From positions 160,022,411 to 160,086,410 of the forward strand of contig OX336399.1 of assembly GCA_946902985.2 (NCBI GenBank): DNA of 64,000 nucleotides, written 5' to 3'. Below the pieces are notes generated by a model, which was not told the origin of the DNA, ran no database searches, and saw nothing but the letters and a program-made list of their open reading frames with translations. The translations under genes and the position numbers were made by a program. This DNA is from Meconema thalassinum. Taxonomy: Eukaryota; Arthropoda; Insecta; Orthoptera; Tettigoniidae. Below, one piece after another: positions 55,337 through 64,000 of the stretch (position 1 is its first letter; every line of letters begins with the position of its first letter).

Positions 55337-56391
55337 AGGTTCTGAGACTTCGGTTTCATCCAGATTCCTTCTGAGCATTGTTATTACTGATTATTATTAT
55401 AATCATTGTCTCCTAAATGAACTGAAATAAGTAGCGATCAAGTCCCTTATAGTATTTTAATGTCAGTGTACTCACAGTTAGGGACGCTTCCTGCGGTCAT
55501 TAAGAGGACGTTACGACTTACGTAACCGCCAAGTCGTGTGAATTATTAATGCAGCACGGGACGACGCAACCGGAAGCAGCTAGATCGAACTCGTAATGTT
55601 CCAGGAACGACACCGGGCAATGATCCCCGCTTCTTGGTAGAACGGCCGATTTCCTTCCAAAATCCCTTCCCTGACCCGTCCTGAAAAGAAAAATGCATGG
55701 CCATTGGCTGCATTAATAAGAAAGGAACATTGTTAATTACACTAAAGGAATATCGTAGGTACACCATTAAAATAGATTTCATGTCCCGTATACAAGATGT
55801 ATCGCTTAAGTGTTCTGAAAGTATATTTTTCTCTCTTTTCAGCGGTACTTAAATTCTTCCCTGATTTCGAGACTAGAGTAATAATCTTGTAAACAACGAA
55901 AACTTACGAAACGGCGCCAGATCGATATTGCACTTTGGCATGAAAAGTGCAAATACTGAAATTAATGCTTGCCCGACTTACAGTAGAGCGTCAATAATCC
56001 CAACGTCAAAAATCCGAACGCCCGCTTTAAACATGTGAACTGTATTTTGCACTGCGCTGTGAGAGAACAATGGCCTTGTGAGTGCTACTTAAGCGAATGA
56101 AGGATTTGGCCGGCAGAAAGAGTATTTCGAAACTCGCACAACCCAAAATTAGCAAGTTTGTCAAATAAAATATCTTAGTGATTTCGAACAGCTTTTTTTT
56201 TTGTATGCATACGTACAGTACATACTTACGTTAAATTTGTAATTATTTAGTGAATTGTTTTTGTAAAATGAGTACATTTTTCTGGATTTAAATATACAAA
56301 TAAAAAAAAGTAAAATTACTTAGGCCTACTTTATGTAAGTACATAAAGTTTTAATTTTTATTTATCCTAACATTTTTAGTGTATCGACAGT
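55337..56391. other. Spacer, nothing recognised
   Basis: No named signal; AT-rich from 56150. Confidence 0.4.
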
Positions 56392-56404
56392 AAATAAGTT
56401 TCTG

Positions 56405-57163
56405 ATGGCCTTCCAAAGATTCGTCAGCCGCCGAGGCCTACCTCATACCATATATTCCGACAATGCCACCACTTTTCACGCAGCTCATAGAGAACTTAGA
56501 GAGCTTTCTGTGATCTTCCACGACGCATCGAGCTACCTTTCCACAAATGGCATCCGCTGGAAATTCATCGCACCACGGGCGGCTTGGTGGGGAGGATGGT
56601 GGGAACGAATGGTCGGCACTACGAAACGCTGCTTGCGCCAAGTTTTAGGCCGGCGGCAAGTGAATGAGGAAACCCTGTACACCATTCTCGTTAGCATTGA
56701 AGCCGCCATAAATTCCCGTCCCCTCCTTCAGGATGAAGGAACTACAGCCTTGACTCCAAGCCATTTCATCCACGGCGACAAGCTGACGACAATCCCTACA
56801 GGACCTGAGCCTGCTATTAAGAAGGACTTGAAAAGGGAATACAGGCTCCAGCAACAAGCGGCAGAAGATTTCCGGAAACGCTGGATGAAGGAATATCTTC
56901 TGGAACTACGCAACCATCACCACGTACGACAGACATGCGGCAAAACCCCGAACTTCCGGGTAGGTGACCTGGTCCTGCTGCAAGAAGACAACCGTCCTCG
57001 CCACGTATGGGGCAGAGGCGTAATCGAGGAACTACGACCTGGACGAGACGGAATACTCAGGACCGTCATCCTTCGCACGCCAGACAGGAACCGGGTAACG
57101 CGTCCAATTCAGCTGGTCATACCTCTAGAGGTCGACCAGGGTGGGGAGGATGTGAAGGACTGA
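56405..57163 (+). CDS. BEL/Pao-type integrase, 5'-truncated
   Basis: The 252-codon frame starts at an internal ATG (MAFQRFVSRRGLPHTIYSD); in-frame reading continues upstream to about 56392, so this Met is not the real start. D19 (IYSDNATTF) and E67 (GGWWERMVGT) are the second and third catalytic residues of the integrase core; the first D is missing. The later part has SIEAAINSRPLL, FRVGDLVLLQEDN and IQLVIPLEV, the C-terminal part found in BEL/Pao polyproteins. Stop at 57161-57163. It is a fragment of an LTR retrotransposon polyprotein with an open frame; protease, RT and RNase H are absent. Confidence 0.85.
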   Translation: MAFQRFVSRRGLPHTIYSDNATTFHAAHRELRELSVIFHDASSYLSTNGIRWKFIAPRAAWWGGWWERMVGTTKRCLRQVLGRRQVNEETLYTILVSIEAAINSRPLLQDEGTTALTPSHFIHGDKLTTIPTGPEPAIKKDLKREYRLQQQAAEDFRKRWMKEYLLELRNHHHVRQTCGKTPNFRVGDLVLLQEDNRPRHVWGRGVIEELRPGRDGILRTVILRTPDRNRVTRPIQLVIPLEVDQGGEDVKD

Positions 57164-57424
57164 CATATCTTTGTGTGTGTTCTACTTTGTGTATATAGTG
57201 TAAAGTGTTCATATCTGTACATAAGTTCTTTGGAGTTAAATAAGATGGCGTTATGTTAGTAAGCTGTGTTTTTCCCTGTGCTCCTTTTCACTCATTCTCC
57301 ACACTTCTCAACGGGGGGACATGCAACTTATCAGGTATAAAGGAAAAATAGTTTTAAAAAATATATCCCTATTTGCTGACTCCACCCCGGCCCCTAATTG
57401 CCTAATAGTCGGAAATCCCTCCTT
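57164..57424. other. Possible 3' LTR region of the BEL/Pao fragment
   Basis: Sequence after the stop contains TGTGTATATAGTG and GTTCTTTGGAGTTAAATAAG. I cannot find an upstream LTR partner, so the call is uncertain. Confidence 0.3.
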
Positions 57425-57832
57425 GGTGCGCCTTAATCAATATTATACTAATAATAATATCGTATGGCCTCGGATGCCTGGTGCAATCTTTGTTAATTGA
57501 CACCCAGAGGGTAGCTTGCATGTCGAATTTCGTCGTTCCTTTGAACGCTATGAAAGTCAAGGAGGTTAGATATCTAAACTCCTTGACACTACAGCGCTTT
57601 AAAGTAGAGAATGGAGGAACTTTGTGTTGGCGGAAAATCCCGAGATTAATTTTGCCATTGAACACGGCCTACTGAATTCAAATGGGTTCTTTAACATGCC
57701 AACAACGTATGACAAGAGTATCGTGATTTTTGTCGCCTTCAAAAATCACTTACCATGGCCAGGGGCGAACCTGCAATCTTGGGGTTCGTAGTCCGACACT
57801 ATAACCACTCACCCACGGTGGTAAGCTAATAT
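57425..57832 (-). repeat. SINE family A, copy 2
   Basis: Full-length reverse copy of 169-556, with GTGAGTGGTTATAGTGTCGG in complement at the right end and ATT-rich tail at the left. Confidence 0.9.
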
Positions 57833-57855
57833 TAATAATATCCCTATTTAGTCAA

Positions 57856-58158
57856 CCCCTGGCACTATCCAGCCCATGACGGGCTAAGGCCGACCAAGCG
57901 ACCGCTGCCCAGCCATTTGGCCTGCAGATATTGGGGTGACGCGTAATCAGCGCGTCGGGTCCCCTCGGCCGTTATACTTGGTATTCGTGATCCGGGCGCT
58001 GTCTCACTGTCAGACAGCTACTCAATTGTCCTCACGAGGCTGAGTGCACCCCGTTCCAACCCTCACGTCAGTTTTTAAAATCCCTGACTGAGCCGGGGAT
58101 CGAACCCGGAGCCTCCGGGTGAGAGGCAGGCGCGCTACTCCATTACCACGTGGCCGGC
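57856..58158 (-). repeat. SINE family L with 19-bp target duplication
   Basis: AATATCCCTATTTAGTCAA (57837-57855) and AATATCCCTATTTGGTCAA (58159-58177) match at 18 of 19. Minus-strand head GCCGGCCACGTGGTAATGG and CCGGGTTCGATCCCCGGC B box. Confidence 0.92.
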
Positions 58159-58204
58159 AATATCCCTATTTGGTCAAGATAATTATTAAGATTTAATTTA
58201 CAGA

Positions 58205-58400
58205 CATTGAAAAACCTTCCGTGGGCCTTTTGGAATGAACCGTCCCGTCATTTGCCTTGCGGTGAAAATGGGGAAACCACCAAAACCATTTTCAGGACGG
58301 CAGAGGTGGGATTCGAACCCACGCTCTCCCGATGTCGGCGAGGCACGAGGTACCGCGTTAGTTACATGTCAATGTGCCCAATCAAATTGGACGGGCAATA
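58205..58400 (-). repeat. SINE family G, copy 2
   Basis: Minus-strand GTGGGTTCGAATCCCACC and GGTTTCCCCATTTTCACC, as in 61175-61445. Confidence 0.8.
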
Positions 58401-58661
58401 TCACAATCTCCTCATCTGCTAACCTGGAAAATATGACATAGATTAATTATTCACTTATTTTTTTGAATTAGTTCGTTATAATCCGGTTAGGTCTAATTAT
58501 TATGATCGCATTAAAGTTTTGGAATCTTTATCCGCGTACCGTAATTGCAGGAATGTACGATTCTGAGTAACGCGTAGGTTCTAGGATTCGGGTAGTATGA
58601 ATATGGAGTTGTTTACTAATTCAGACGCTGTTATTTTTCTTGTCACAGCATTCTTTCAAAT

Positions 58662-58991
58662 GAAAAAAAATAAAATCCACAGCCTGCTTCCAGTCTCGAC
58701 CGGGTCAGGAATGGAATGAATGAAGCCCCCATCTAGCGGCGAGGATATGAACTGTGCCGGCTGCCGAGGCCTGACGCACTCCTCCGGGGCAATGATTAAA
58801 TGAATGACATGAAATGACAGTGGAGAATGTTGCTGGAATGAAATTTTGTCAGGGAAAACCGGAGTACCCGAAGAAAAACCTGTCTGCCTCAGTTTTGTCC
58901 AGCACAGATCTCACATGGAGTGACCGGGATTTGAACCACGGACCCAGCGGTGAGAGGCCGGCGTGCTGCCGCCTAAGCCACGGAGGCTTGC
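58662..58991 (-). repeat. SINE family B, copy 2
   Basis: CATTCTTTCAAAT flanks both sides (58649-58661 and 58992-59004), a perfect 13-bp duplication. Otherwise near-identical to 7081-7414. Confidence 0.95.
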
Positions 58992-59184
58992 CATTCTTTC
59001 AAATAATTCTTAGAAATCACAAGCCGCACTAAAGCAAGCGCTGTGCTTTCGAGTCTCAGGAAATGCGTTTGGGCGTAGTAGTGTTGGATATAAACGGCTC
59101 ATATGTAGAGGTTTCAAATGATAAAAGGAAATCATGCGGCAATAAAGATAACTATACAAAGTTGATACGAGCAGCGAGGATCGG

Positions 59185-59245
59185 GTGATGAGGTGTGGCG
59201 AGTCCTACGAGTCGCGCGGTCGTGCTGGGTTCGAACCTCGTCTCT
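59185..59245 (+). repeat. tRNA-like SINE head
   Basis: GATGAGGTGTGGCGAGTCC and GCTGGGTTCGAACCTCG give A- and B-box-like wording; no partner in window. Confidence 0.5.
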
Positions 59246-59357
59246 AAACGGAGAGGATTAAAATTAGAGAAGGTTATAAAACATATATTCAATTGTATAT
59301 GATTCGACCCTTCAATGGAGTCTTCTTCAGCTTAAGTCTAATGTATAATCTATTATA

Positions 59358-59396
59358 CAGGGTCATTATCTATGTGCGCACCGATAAACACGTTAA
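59358..59396. mobile_element. Left end of a mariner-like copy, split
   Basis: CAGGGTCATTATCTATGTGC after TA (59356-59357), homologous to 42780-42820; its continuation is at 61613-61805 after the inserted piggyBac-like element. Confidence 0.85.
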
Positions 59397-59649
59397 CCCT
59401 TTGAGCCCTGAACCTTTAAAAATTGGTAAATGTAACTTTAAAATTTCATAAGCCTGTATATGCTTCCGTTTGAACATATCATTTTTTCAAAACTCTTACT
59501 TATACGTAAGTATAAGTTTTTTAGTTGGTACTTACAAGTACCGTCAGTCCTCTACAGGCAACAGGGATTTTACGGACTTCGTATTTAGAGTGGGACACAA
59601 ATTCTTATTCTTTTGTAGATATTTACCAAAGTTAAGAAATGTTGGTTCT

Positions 59650-59960
59650 GTGGGTGATAGCTGCCTGCGTGGTGTATTGGTTTGCGTGCTTAGCCCTCCC
59701 CCACCGGAGGTCCGAGGTTCGATTGCTGGCTCTGCCACGAGATTTGAAAAGAGGTATGAGGACTGGAACGTGGTCTACTCAGCTTCGGGTGGTCCAAGTG
59801 AGTAGAGGGGGTTCGATTCCCACATCAGCCATCCTCGAAGTGGTTATCCGTGGTTTCCCACTTCGTCTTCGGGCAAATGCCGGGATGGTAACTGCCGTCA
59901 GGCAATAGCCGCCTCCTTCCCTCTTCCTTGTCTATCCCTGTCATTCTTCCCGTCCCGTCA
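59650..59960 (+). repeat. SINE family E, full copy
   Basis: Head GCTGCCTGCGTGGTGTATTGG, B box CCGAGGTTCGATTGCTGGC, second B-like GGGGTTCGATTCCCAC, and CGGCCGCCTCC-like body. Nested in the piggyBac-like element. Confidence 0.85.
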
Positions 59961-59979
59961 CTTCCCTCGTAAGGGAAAT

Positions 59980-60085
59980 CTTAATAATTATCTTGACCAA
60001 ATAGGGATATTGCCGGCCACGTGGTATTGGAGTAGCGCGCCTGCCTCTCACCCGGAGGCTCCGGGTTCGATCCCCGGCTCATAAC
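59980..60085 (+). repeat. Inverted duplicate of the family L SINE head and flank
   Basis: Includes TCTTAATAATTATCTTGACC then the flank and head of the SINE at 57856-58158, in reverse orientation. The copied unit includes the SINE's target flank. Confidence 0.8.
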
Positions 60086-60467
60086 TTCCCTCGCGTTACA
60101 GGTGGGGCCACCTGGACGAGTTGCTAGTCCCCCCCTCCCCAGTTGAATCCCCGGACTCGATGTCAAGCTCCAGGACACTGCCCGTAGAGGCGGTAAAGGT
60201 GGGATCCCTCGACGAGTCCGTGGAAAAAACCTTCCTGGAGGGTAATCTGACTACGAAAACGAAAATGTTACATACAATAAATTTATTTTTGTCCGAAATA
60301 AATAGGCCTACCAAGAAATATACACGTTGCATAAATATGAAAAGTAGAAAATTAATATACTCTGAAACCAGAAGGGCAGTTAGATTCAGAAGTGTTTGAG
60401 CCCAAGAAGTCATTGCTACACGTGTATCTCATGGTATTCAACAAAGCAGTTGTTACTCTCGTTACCA

Positions 60468-60512
60468 GGCGTCTTCGGTGGCGTAGTTGGTAGCATGCTG
60501 AGCATTTATGAT
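60468..60512 (+). repeat. SINE family C, copy 7 (head only)
   Basis: GGCGTCTTCGGTGGCGTAGT and TTGGTAGCATGCTGAGC, then the match stops. Confidence 0.7.
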
Positions 60513-61174
60513 CTCTTGTTGGATTTAGGGTTCTCCATGGCCACAGGTCCTTGAGCTACTGACCTTCTGTATTCTAACACTGAAATTGTACCGAAGAGTT
60601 CACAATAAATAATGTAAGAATTTAAGAACAGAATATCTAACATTCCCCAGAAAAGTCTCCGCTTTCGCCTTTGTGACTTGCGATCTACATTGTACAGAGC
60701 TCGCAATCGATCCGAAATGTCTACATCAGGTAGGCTATTTCCTCTAGAGGATCATTATTTATATCTTCTAATGTTAAAACCTTGTGGGCATTCATATCTC
60801 ACAAGTTATCATGCAAACAATGCTAGAAGTACTTCATATACACACTTGGGAATACCTCCGTGATGAACTTCCCGCCTAAACATTACCTCAACAATTGTTT
60901 CCTTGCCAATTCCCATCGAGCCCTGACGGTACTTAGGAGTACCAAGTAGTTGATTGGCTCTGAAAATGAACATCAGTGTTTGAGGCAAGATTTGAGATGA
61001 TGTACTTGCTTTCATGGCAATAATACACATTAGGGATCGAATAAATTTTTGCTTCATTGCAGAATAACACACAGAAATATGACTTAGTTTGTGCACCTGA
61101 AAACTGACCAAAGAATGTGTACATGCAATATTTCAGTGCTGAGTTTTTTTCCTCTCGAGTGGTCTTCTCGGAGA

Positions 61175-61445
61175 CCTAGTGCAGGTCTTTCTATTCGACG
61201 CCCGTGGGCGACCTGCGCGTCGGGATGAGATGGAATTGATTAAGGTGAATGAAATTGGAGAAGGATGTGGAAGGAAGCGGCCGTGGCCTGTCAGAAGGTA
61301 CCGTCCCAGCATTTGCCTGGTGTTGAAAATGGGGAAACCACGGAAAACCATTTCAAGGACGGCCGATTGTGGGGCTCGAACCCACGCGTCTACCGAGTAA
61401 GCAGAGAGCTTGGCCCCATGACCTAACACTGCGCTTTAGCCAGCC
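61175..61445 (-). repeat. SINE family G, copy 3
   Basis: Minus-strand GTGGGTTCGAGCCCCAC B box and GGAAGGAAGCGGCCGTGGC body in complement. Confidence 0.85.
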
Positions 61446-61612
61446 TAGCCACTACTGTCGGTTGGGAAACCGTGTATGTAACATATTTGGGATGCTTTGG
61501 CAAGGTACTGAGAAGTACCGCCAGGCCATAAGTGGTTCATATTATCAACCACTACTTTTAAATAAGACTTCAAATGTTATGGTACTTTAAAGTACCGTCA
61601 GTGCTCAAAGGG

Positions 61613-61805
61613 TAAGCTAAGCCGACTGTGACAGGCGCATATCGTGGACGCGCGTACCCGGTTCAGCCAGTGGTTGGTGCTCACTTCCACACTTCTACCA
61701 AACATGTTCAATAATGTGTACTTACAGTGCTCATAGGCGATGCTGAAAATGTCCTCCCTCTCTTGTAACACACACCTGACATCTTCTGATAAAAGAATGT
61801 CTTTA
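61613..61805. mobile_element. Right part of the split mariner-like copy
   Basis: GGTTCAGCCAGTGGTTGG, CATAGGCGATGCTGAAAATG and TTGTAACACACACCTGACAT match 42810-43010. The 3' half is missing. Confidence 0.85.
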
Positions 61806-61922
61806 TTTTTAGAACTTAAAGGGTTCATTCTGGTTCCGTTTCGATAAACTAATTAGTATTAACAGGTTAAAAGTTCCGCCTGATCAATACTTTTATTAAA
61901 ATCACTGTGTGGTCGTCAATGG

Positions 61923-61966
61923 GACATGTTTCGAGGCCAAATCAATAGTTTTGGCCCCTTCATCAG
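61923..61966 (-). ncRNA. Hammerhead ribozyme-like motif, best copy
   Basis: Minus-strand order CTGATGA, then a 7-bp stem II (GGCCAAA/TTTGGCC), then GAAAC and ATGTC. GG before CTGATGA can pair with CC after the cleavage position, starting stem I. ACATGT gives a minimal self-complementary stem III, as in Penelope-type hammerheads. Confidence 0.6.
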
Positions 61967-62671
61967 CCGATATGTCAGAGAAACGATACAAGAATATTTT
62001 TTTGCGTAGCACTTAAAATTCCCTTAAAATTGAAACTTGTATGGTGCACCATAAAGAGAGATTGAAACATTTTACGCCTAATATGAGTTATGTCAAGAGT
62101 CTTATGAACTAGGCCTATAAACACTTCCAATGGACGCCTCACGGTGGTCTTTAGATGTTATTGAAGACACAAATGTATGGTACCGGTTCGGTACGACAGC
62201 AACAGTTCAGAACACCTTTGTTGGAAACAGCAGTAGGAACACTTAATTCCTCAATACTTCACCAGCAATACAAAGATAATAAAACCAATTAAGTCTCTGC
62301 GCTGAAATCCTATCTTGCCAAATATACAGCTTAACTTCGTAACTTCAACAGTTGCAATGGCAGAGATTGGCCTCTAATCCGTCTTGTTAGAGCAACGATT
62401 AATAACCAAACTTCTTAAATTGGCAAATAGCAAGAGGTTAAATTGTATGCCATGCCGGTTATGATTTGTCTTTTTTTTTTTTTTTTCATCGGACAAATAA
62501 TGCACACGCTTAACTACATGTCCACGATGTCTTCGCCCGTAAACATGAAACGATAACAACGACGGTATTACATATTTAAGAAATGAGTGCCGCTGAACGT
62601 GGCTGCGCTTAGTGGAGCCTTGCGGGACGAGCAGGGGAACACAGCGTTGACAGATTAGTGTCAATCAGCTT
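61967..62671. other. Spacer, nothing recognised
   Basis: Poly-T at about 62470-62486; no named signal otherwise. Confidence 0.4.
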
Positions 62672-62950
62672 ACCATGGTGGGGGAGTGGTTATAGTGTCG
62701 GATTACTAACCCCTAAGCTTGCAGGTTTGCTCCTGGCCGTGGTAAGTGATTTTTTGAAAGGCGGCAAAAGTCACGACACTCAAGTCATACGATGTTGGCA
62801 TGTTAAAGAACACATTTGAATTCAGTAGGCCGCGTTCATAATGGCAAAATTAATCTCTGGATTTTCCGCCAACACAAAGTTCCTCATTTCTCTACTAGGA
62901 AGCGCTATAGTGTAAAGGAGCTTTGATATCTAACCTCCGAGGCCATACGA
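62672..62950 (+). repeat. SINE family A, copy 3 (internal deletion)
   Basis: Same head and body as 169-556 but lacking about 110 bp before the ATT tail. Confidence 0.85.
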
Positions 62951-62959
62951 TATTATTAT

Positions 62960-62986
62960 TCTTTCTTTCTTTCTTTCTTTCTTCGT
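62960..62986 (+). repeat. (CTTT)n microsatellite
   Basis: TTCTTTCTTTCTTTC run next to the SINE tail. Confidence 0.95.
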
Positions 62987-62995
62987 TTTGCCCAC

Positions 62996-63395
62996 TTAGG
63001 GAGCGCGCTTGAACTTGTTGACTCGGGTTGATGGAGCTTTCCTCTTCTTCTCCTCCCAAAATCTCCTCATGAACTCGCTACGCCCCTTCTTACGTTCCTC
63101 CGTCCATTTTTTTCCAGTGGTCTTTTTAGCCTTTTCGGCGAAAGTGTGATTTGTAACTCGGGTTCCAAAAGTCTTGCGATTCATGATGCTATCTTCTGTA
63201 ATGTTTATTTCCTTTAAGTCCTGTTTGATTTCTTCTAACCAACTGATTTTGACCTTCTTTGAATTATATCAAGCAGTTTTTTTTGCATATCTGGTGTTGT
63301 CCATTCGGCAGATGTGACCATAAAATTTCAATCTTCTCTTACGCACGGTATCAGTGAACTTATTGATTACTGTGTACAAGTCTGTGGTTTTCCTT
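62996..63395 (-). pseudogene. C-terminal half of the LINE at the right edge
   Basis: Reading continues from the frame at 63396-63998 after a break: VRKRRLKFYGHICRMDN, then WLEEIKQDLKEINI and KKWTEERKKGRSEF. This gives the reference order for the many truncated relatives in the window. Confidence 0.85.
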
Positions 63396-63998
63396 TTAAT
63401 CCATATACCATATACCATTAACATAAACGGGGCCATATATTTTCCTGAGAATTATACGTTCCTGGATTTCGATTTCACCAATTTGAGAGTGGCCTCCTAG
63501 AGATACAGTTTTGGAGGCGTACAATGCTTCCGGAAGAACAACTGTCTGGTAGTGCCGTAGTTTTGCATTTCGTGACATCACTCTTTTATTATAGTGATTC
63601 CATGTTATTCGGTATGCTTTCTGAAGTTTGGTAGCTCTTTCTAAATTAGCTTTCCTGTCCAATCCAGACGGTACAATAATTTCTCCTAAATATTTGAAGG
63701 AAGGTACGTGTCTAATTATTCCATAGTTGGTCTGTAGTGGAGATCTCGGGATATTCTGGTCTCCATTTACTATGAAATGCGTCTTCTCATACGATATTTG
63801 GAGTCCTGTCTTTGATGCTAACTCATGTAACTTCTCTATGGCATACTTGGTTTCTTCACTAGTCTTGGTAAAGATAGCTAGATCATCAGCAAAAGCTAGG
63901 CATTTTACTTTTATTTTCTGTTCCAGAGTACCAATGCTTATGCCTTTGATGTTGTTTTCCCACTCCCTGATGACTTTGTCTAACACTAAGTTAAAAAG
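63396..63998 (-). CDS. LINE reverse transcriptase, runs off the window
   Basis: The frame is open to the right edge and begins with LFNLVLDKVIREW if read from the edge. LAFADDLAIF holds the FADD catalytic pair, followed by FKYLG and VVLPEALYAS, in the order of the palm and thumb of non-LTR reverse transcriptases. It is the same element as 62996-63395, where a stop separates the last part. The 5' portion lies outside the window. Confidence 0.85.
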   Translation of the reverse strand, partial: LFNLVLDKVIREWENNIKGISIGTLEQKIKVKCLAFADDLAIFTKTSEETKYAIEKLHELASKTGLQISYEKTHFIVNGDQNIPRSPLQTNYGIIRHVPSFKYLGEIIVPSGLDRKANLERATKLQKAYRITWNHYNKRVMSRNAKLRHYQTVVLPEALYASKTVSLGGHSQIGEIEIQERIILRKIYGPVYVNGIWYMD

Positions 63999-64000
63999 CA

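Larger units (their letters stand above)
59397..61612. mobile_element. piggyBac-like non-autonomous element
   Basis: Left end CCCTTTGAGCCCTGA preceded by TTAA (59393-59396); right end TCAGTGCTCAAAGGG followed by TAAG, a worn TTAA. It interrupts a mariner-like copy, which fixes the borders. GGTACTT..AGTACC palindromes occur at about 59527, 60932, 61502 and 61580. It carries nested SINEs and no transposase. Confidence 0.75.

Overview
This is a repeat-dominated eukaryotic window, almost certainly from an arthropod. The evidence is tRNA-derived SINEs, RTE-like and jockey-like LINEs, Tc1/mariner, pogo, hAT, piggyBac and BEL/Pao remnants, long intron-like spacers, and no operon structure. The SINE mix resembles what I recall from large polyneopteran genomes such as crickets and katydids, but nothing here proves the order. 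I recognise no host protein-coding gene. The window reads as intergenic or deep-intronic DNA built by nested insertion. The only host-type signal is a consensus recursive-splice-like junction near 53272.

Layout. 0-6.4 kb: a SINE, three decayed LINE tails, a CATGG-terminated MITE, and a pogo relic inside a hAT-like element. 7-13.7 kb: SINEs, a MITE with TA target duplication, and a LINE split by a second CATGG-terminated MITE. 14.6-16.6 kb: a LINE tail, a hammerhead-like motif, a degenerate minisatellite and a mariner relic. 16.6-24.5 kb: the most interesting locus, a 7.9 kb element with about 0.75-1.0 kb inverted termini. It encodes a decayed XPG/FEN1-like nuclease with a Cys-rich tail (Academ-like) and is split by a 3.1 kb Tc1/mariner element carrying an intact DD82E (Sailor-type) transposase. 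24.7-28.1 kb: a complete Tc1-like element with an intact DD34E transposase, then a LINE reverse transcriptase ORF of 496 codons. 28-44 kb: SINEs, MITEs, LINE fragments, a 1.14 kb foldback and a mariner deletion derivative inside a hAT-like element. 44.4-46.1 kb: a decayed Tc1-like element. 46.5-57.2 kb: SINEs, a jockey-like LINE, a hAT MITE and a BEL/Pao integrase. 57.4-64 kb: SINEs, a piggyBac-like non-autonomous element inside a mariner relic, and a LINE that runs off the right edge.

The genes do not form a pathway; they are independent mobile elements. The intact or nearly intact coding potential is the DD82E transposase (19594-20913, minus), the DD34E transposase (24935-25960, plus), the LINE reverse transcriptase (26644-28134, minus), a BEL/Pao integrase fragment (56405-57163, plus) and a partial LINE reverse transcriptase at the right edge. 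Target-site duplications and subject-query style nesting give a relative insertion order at several places.
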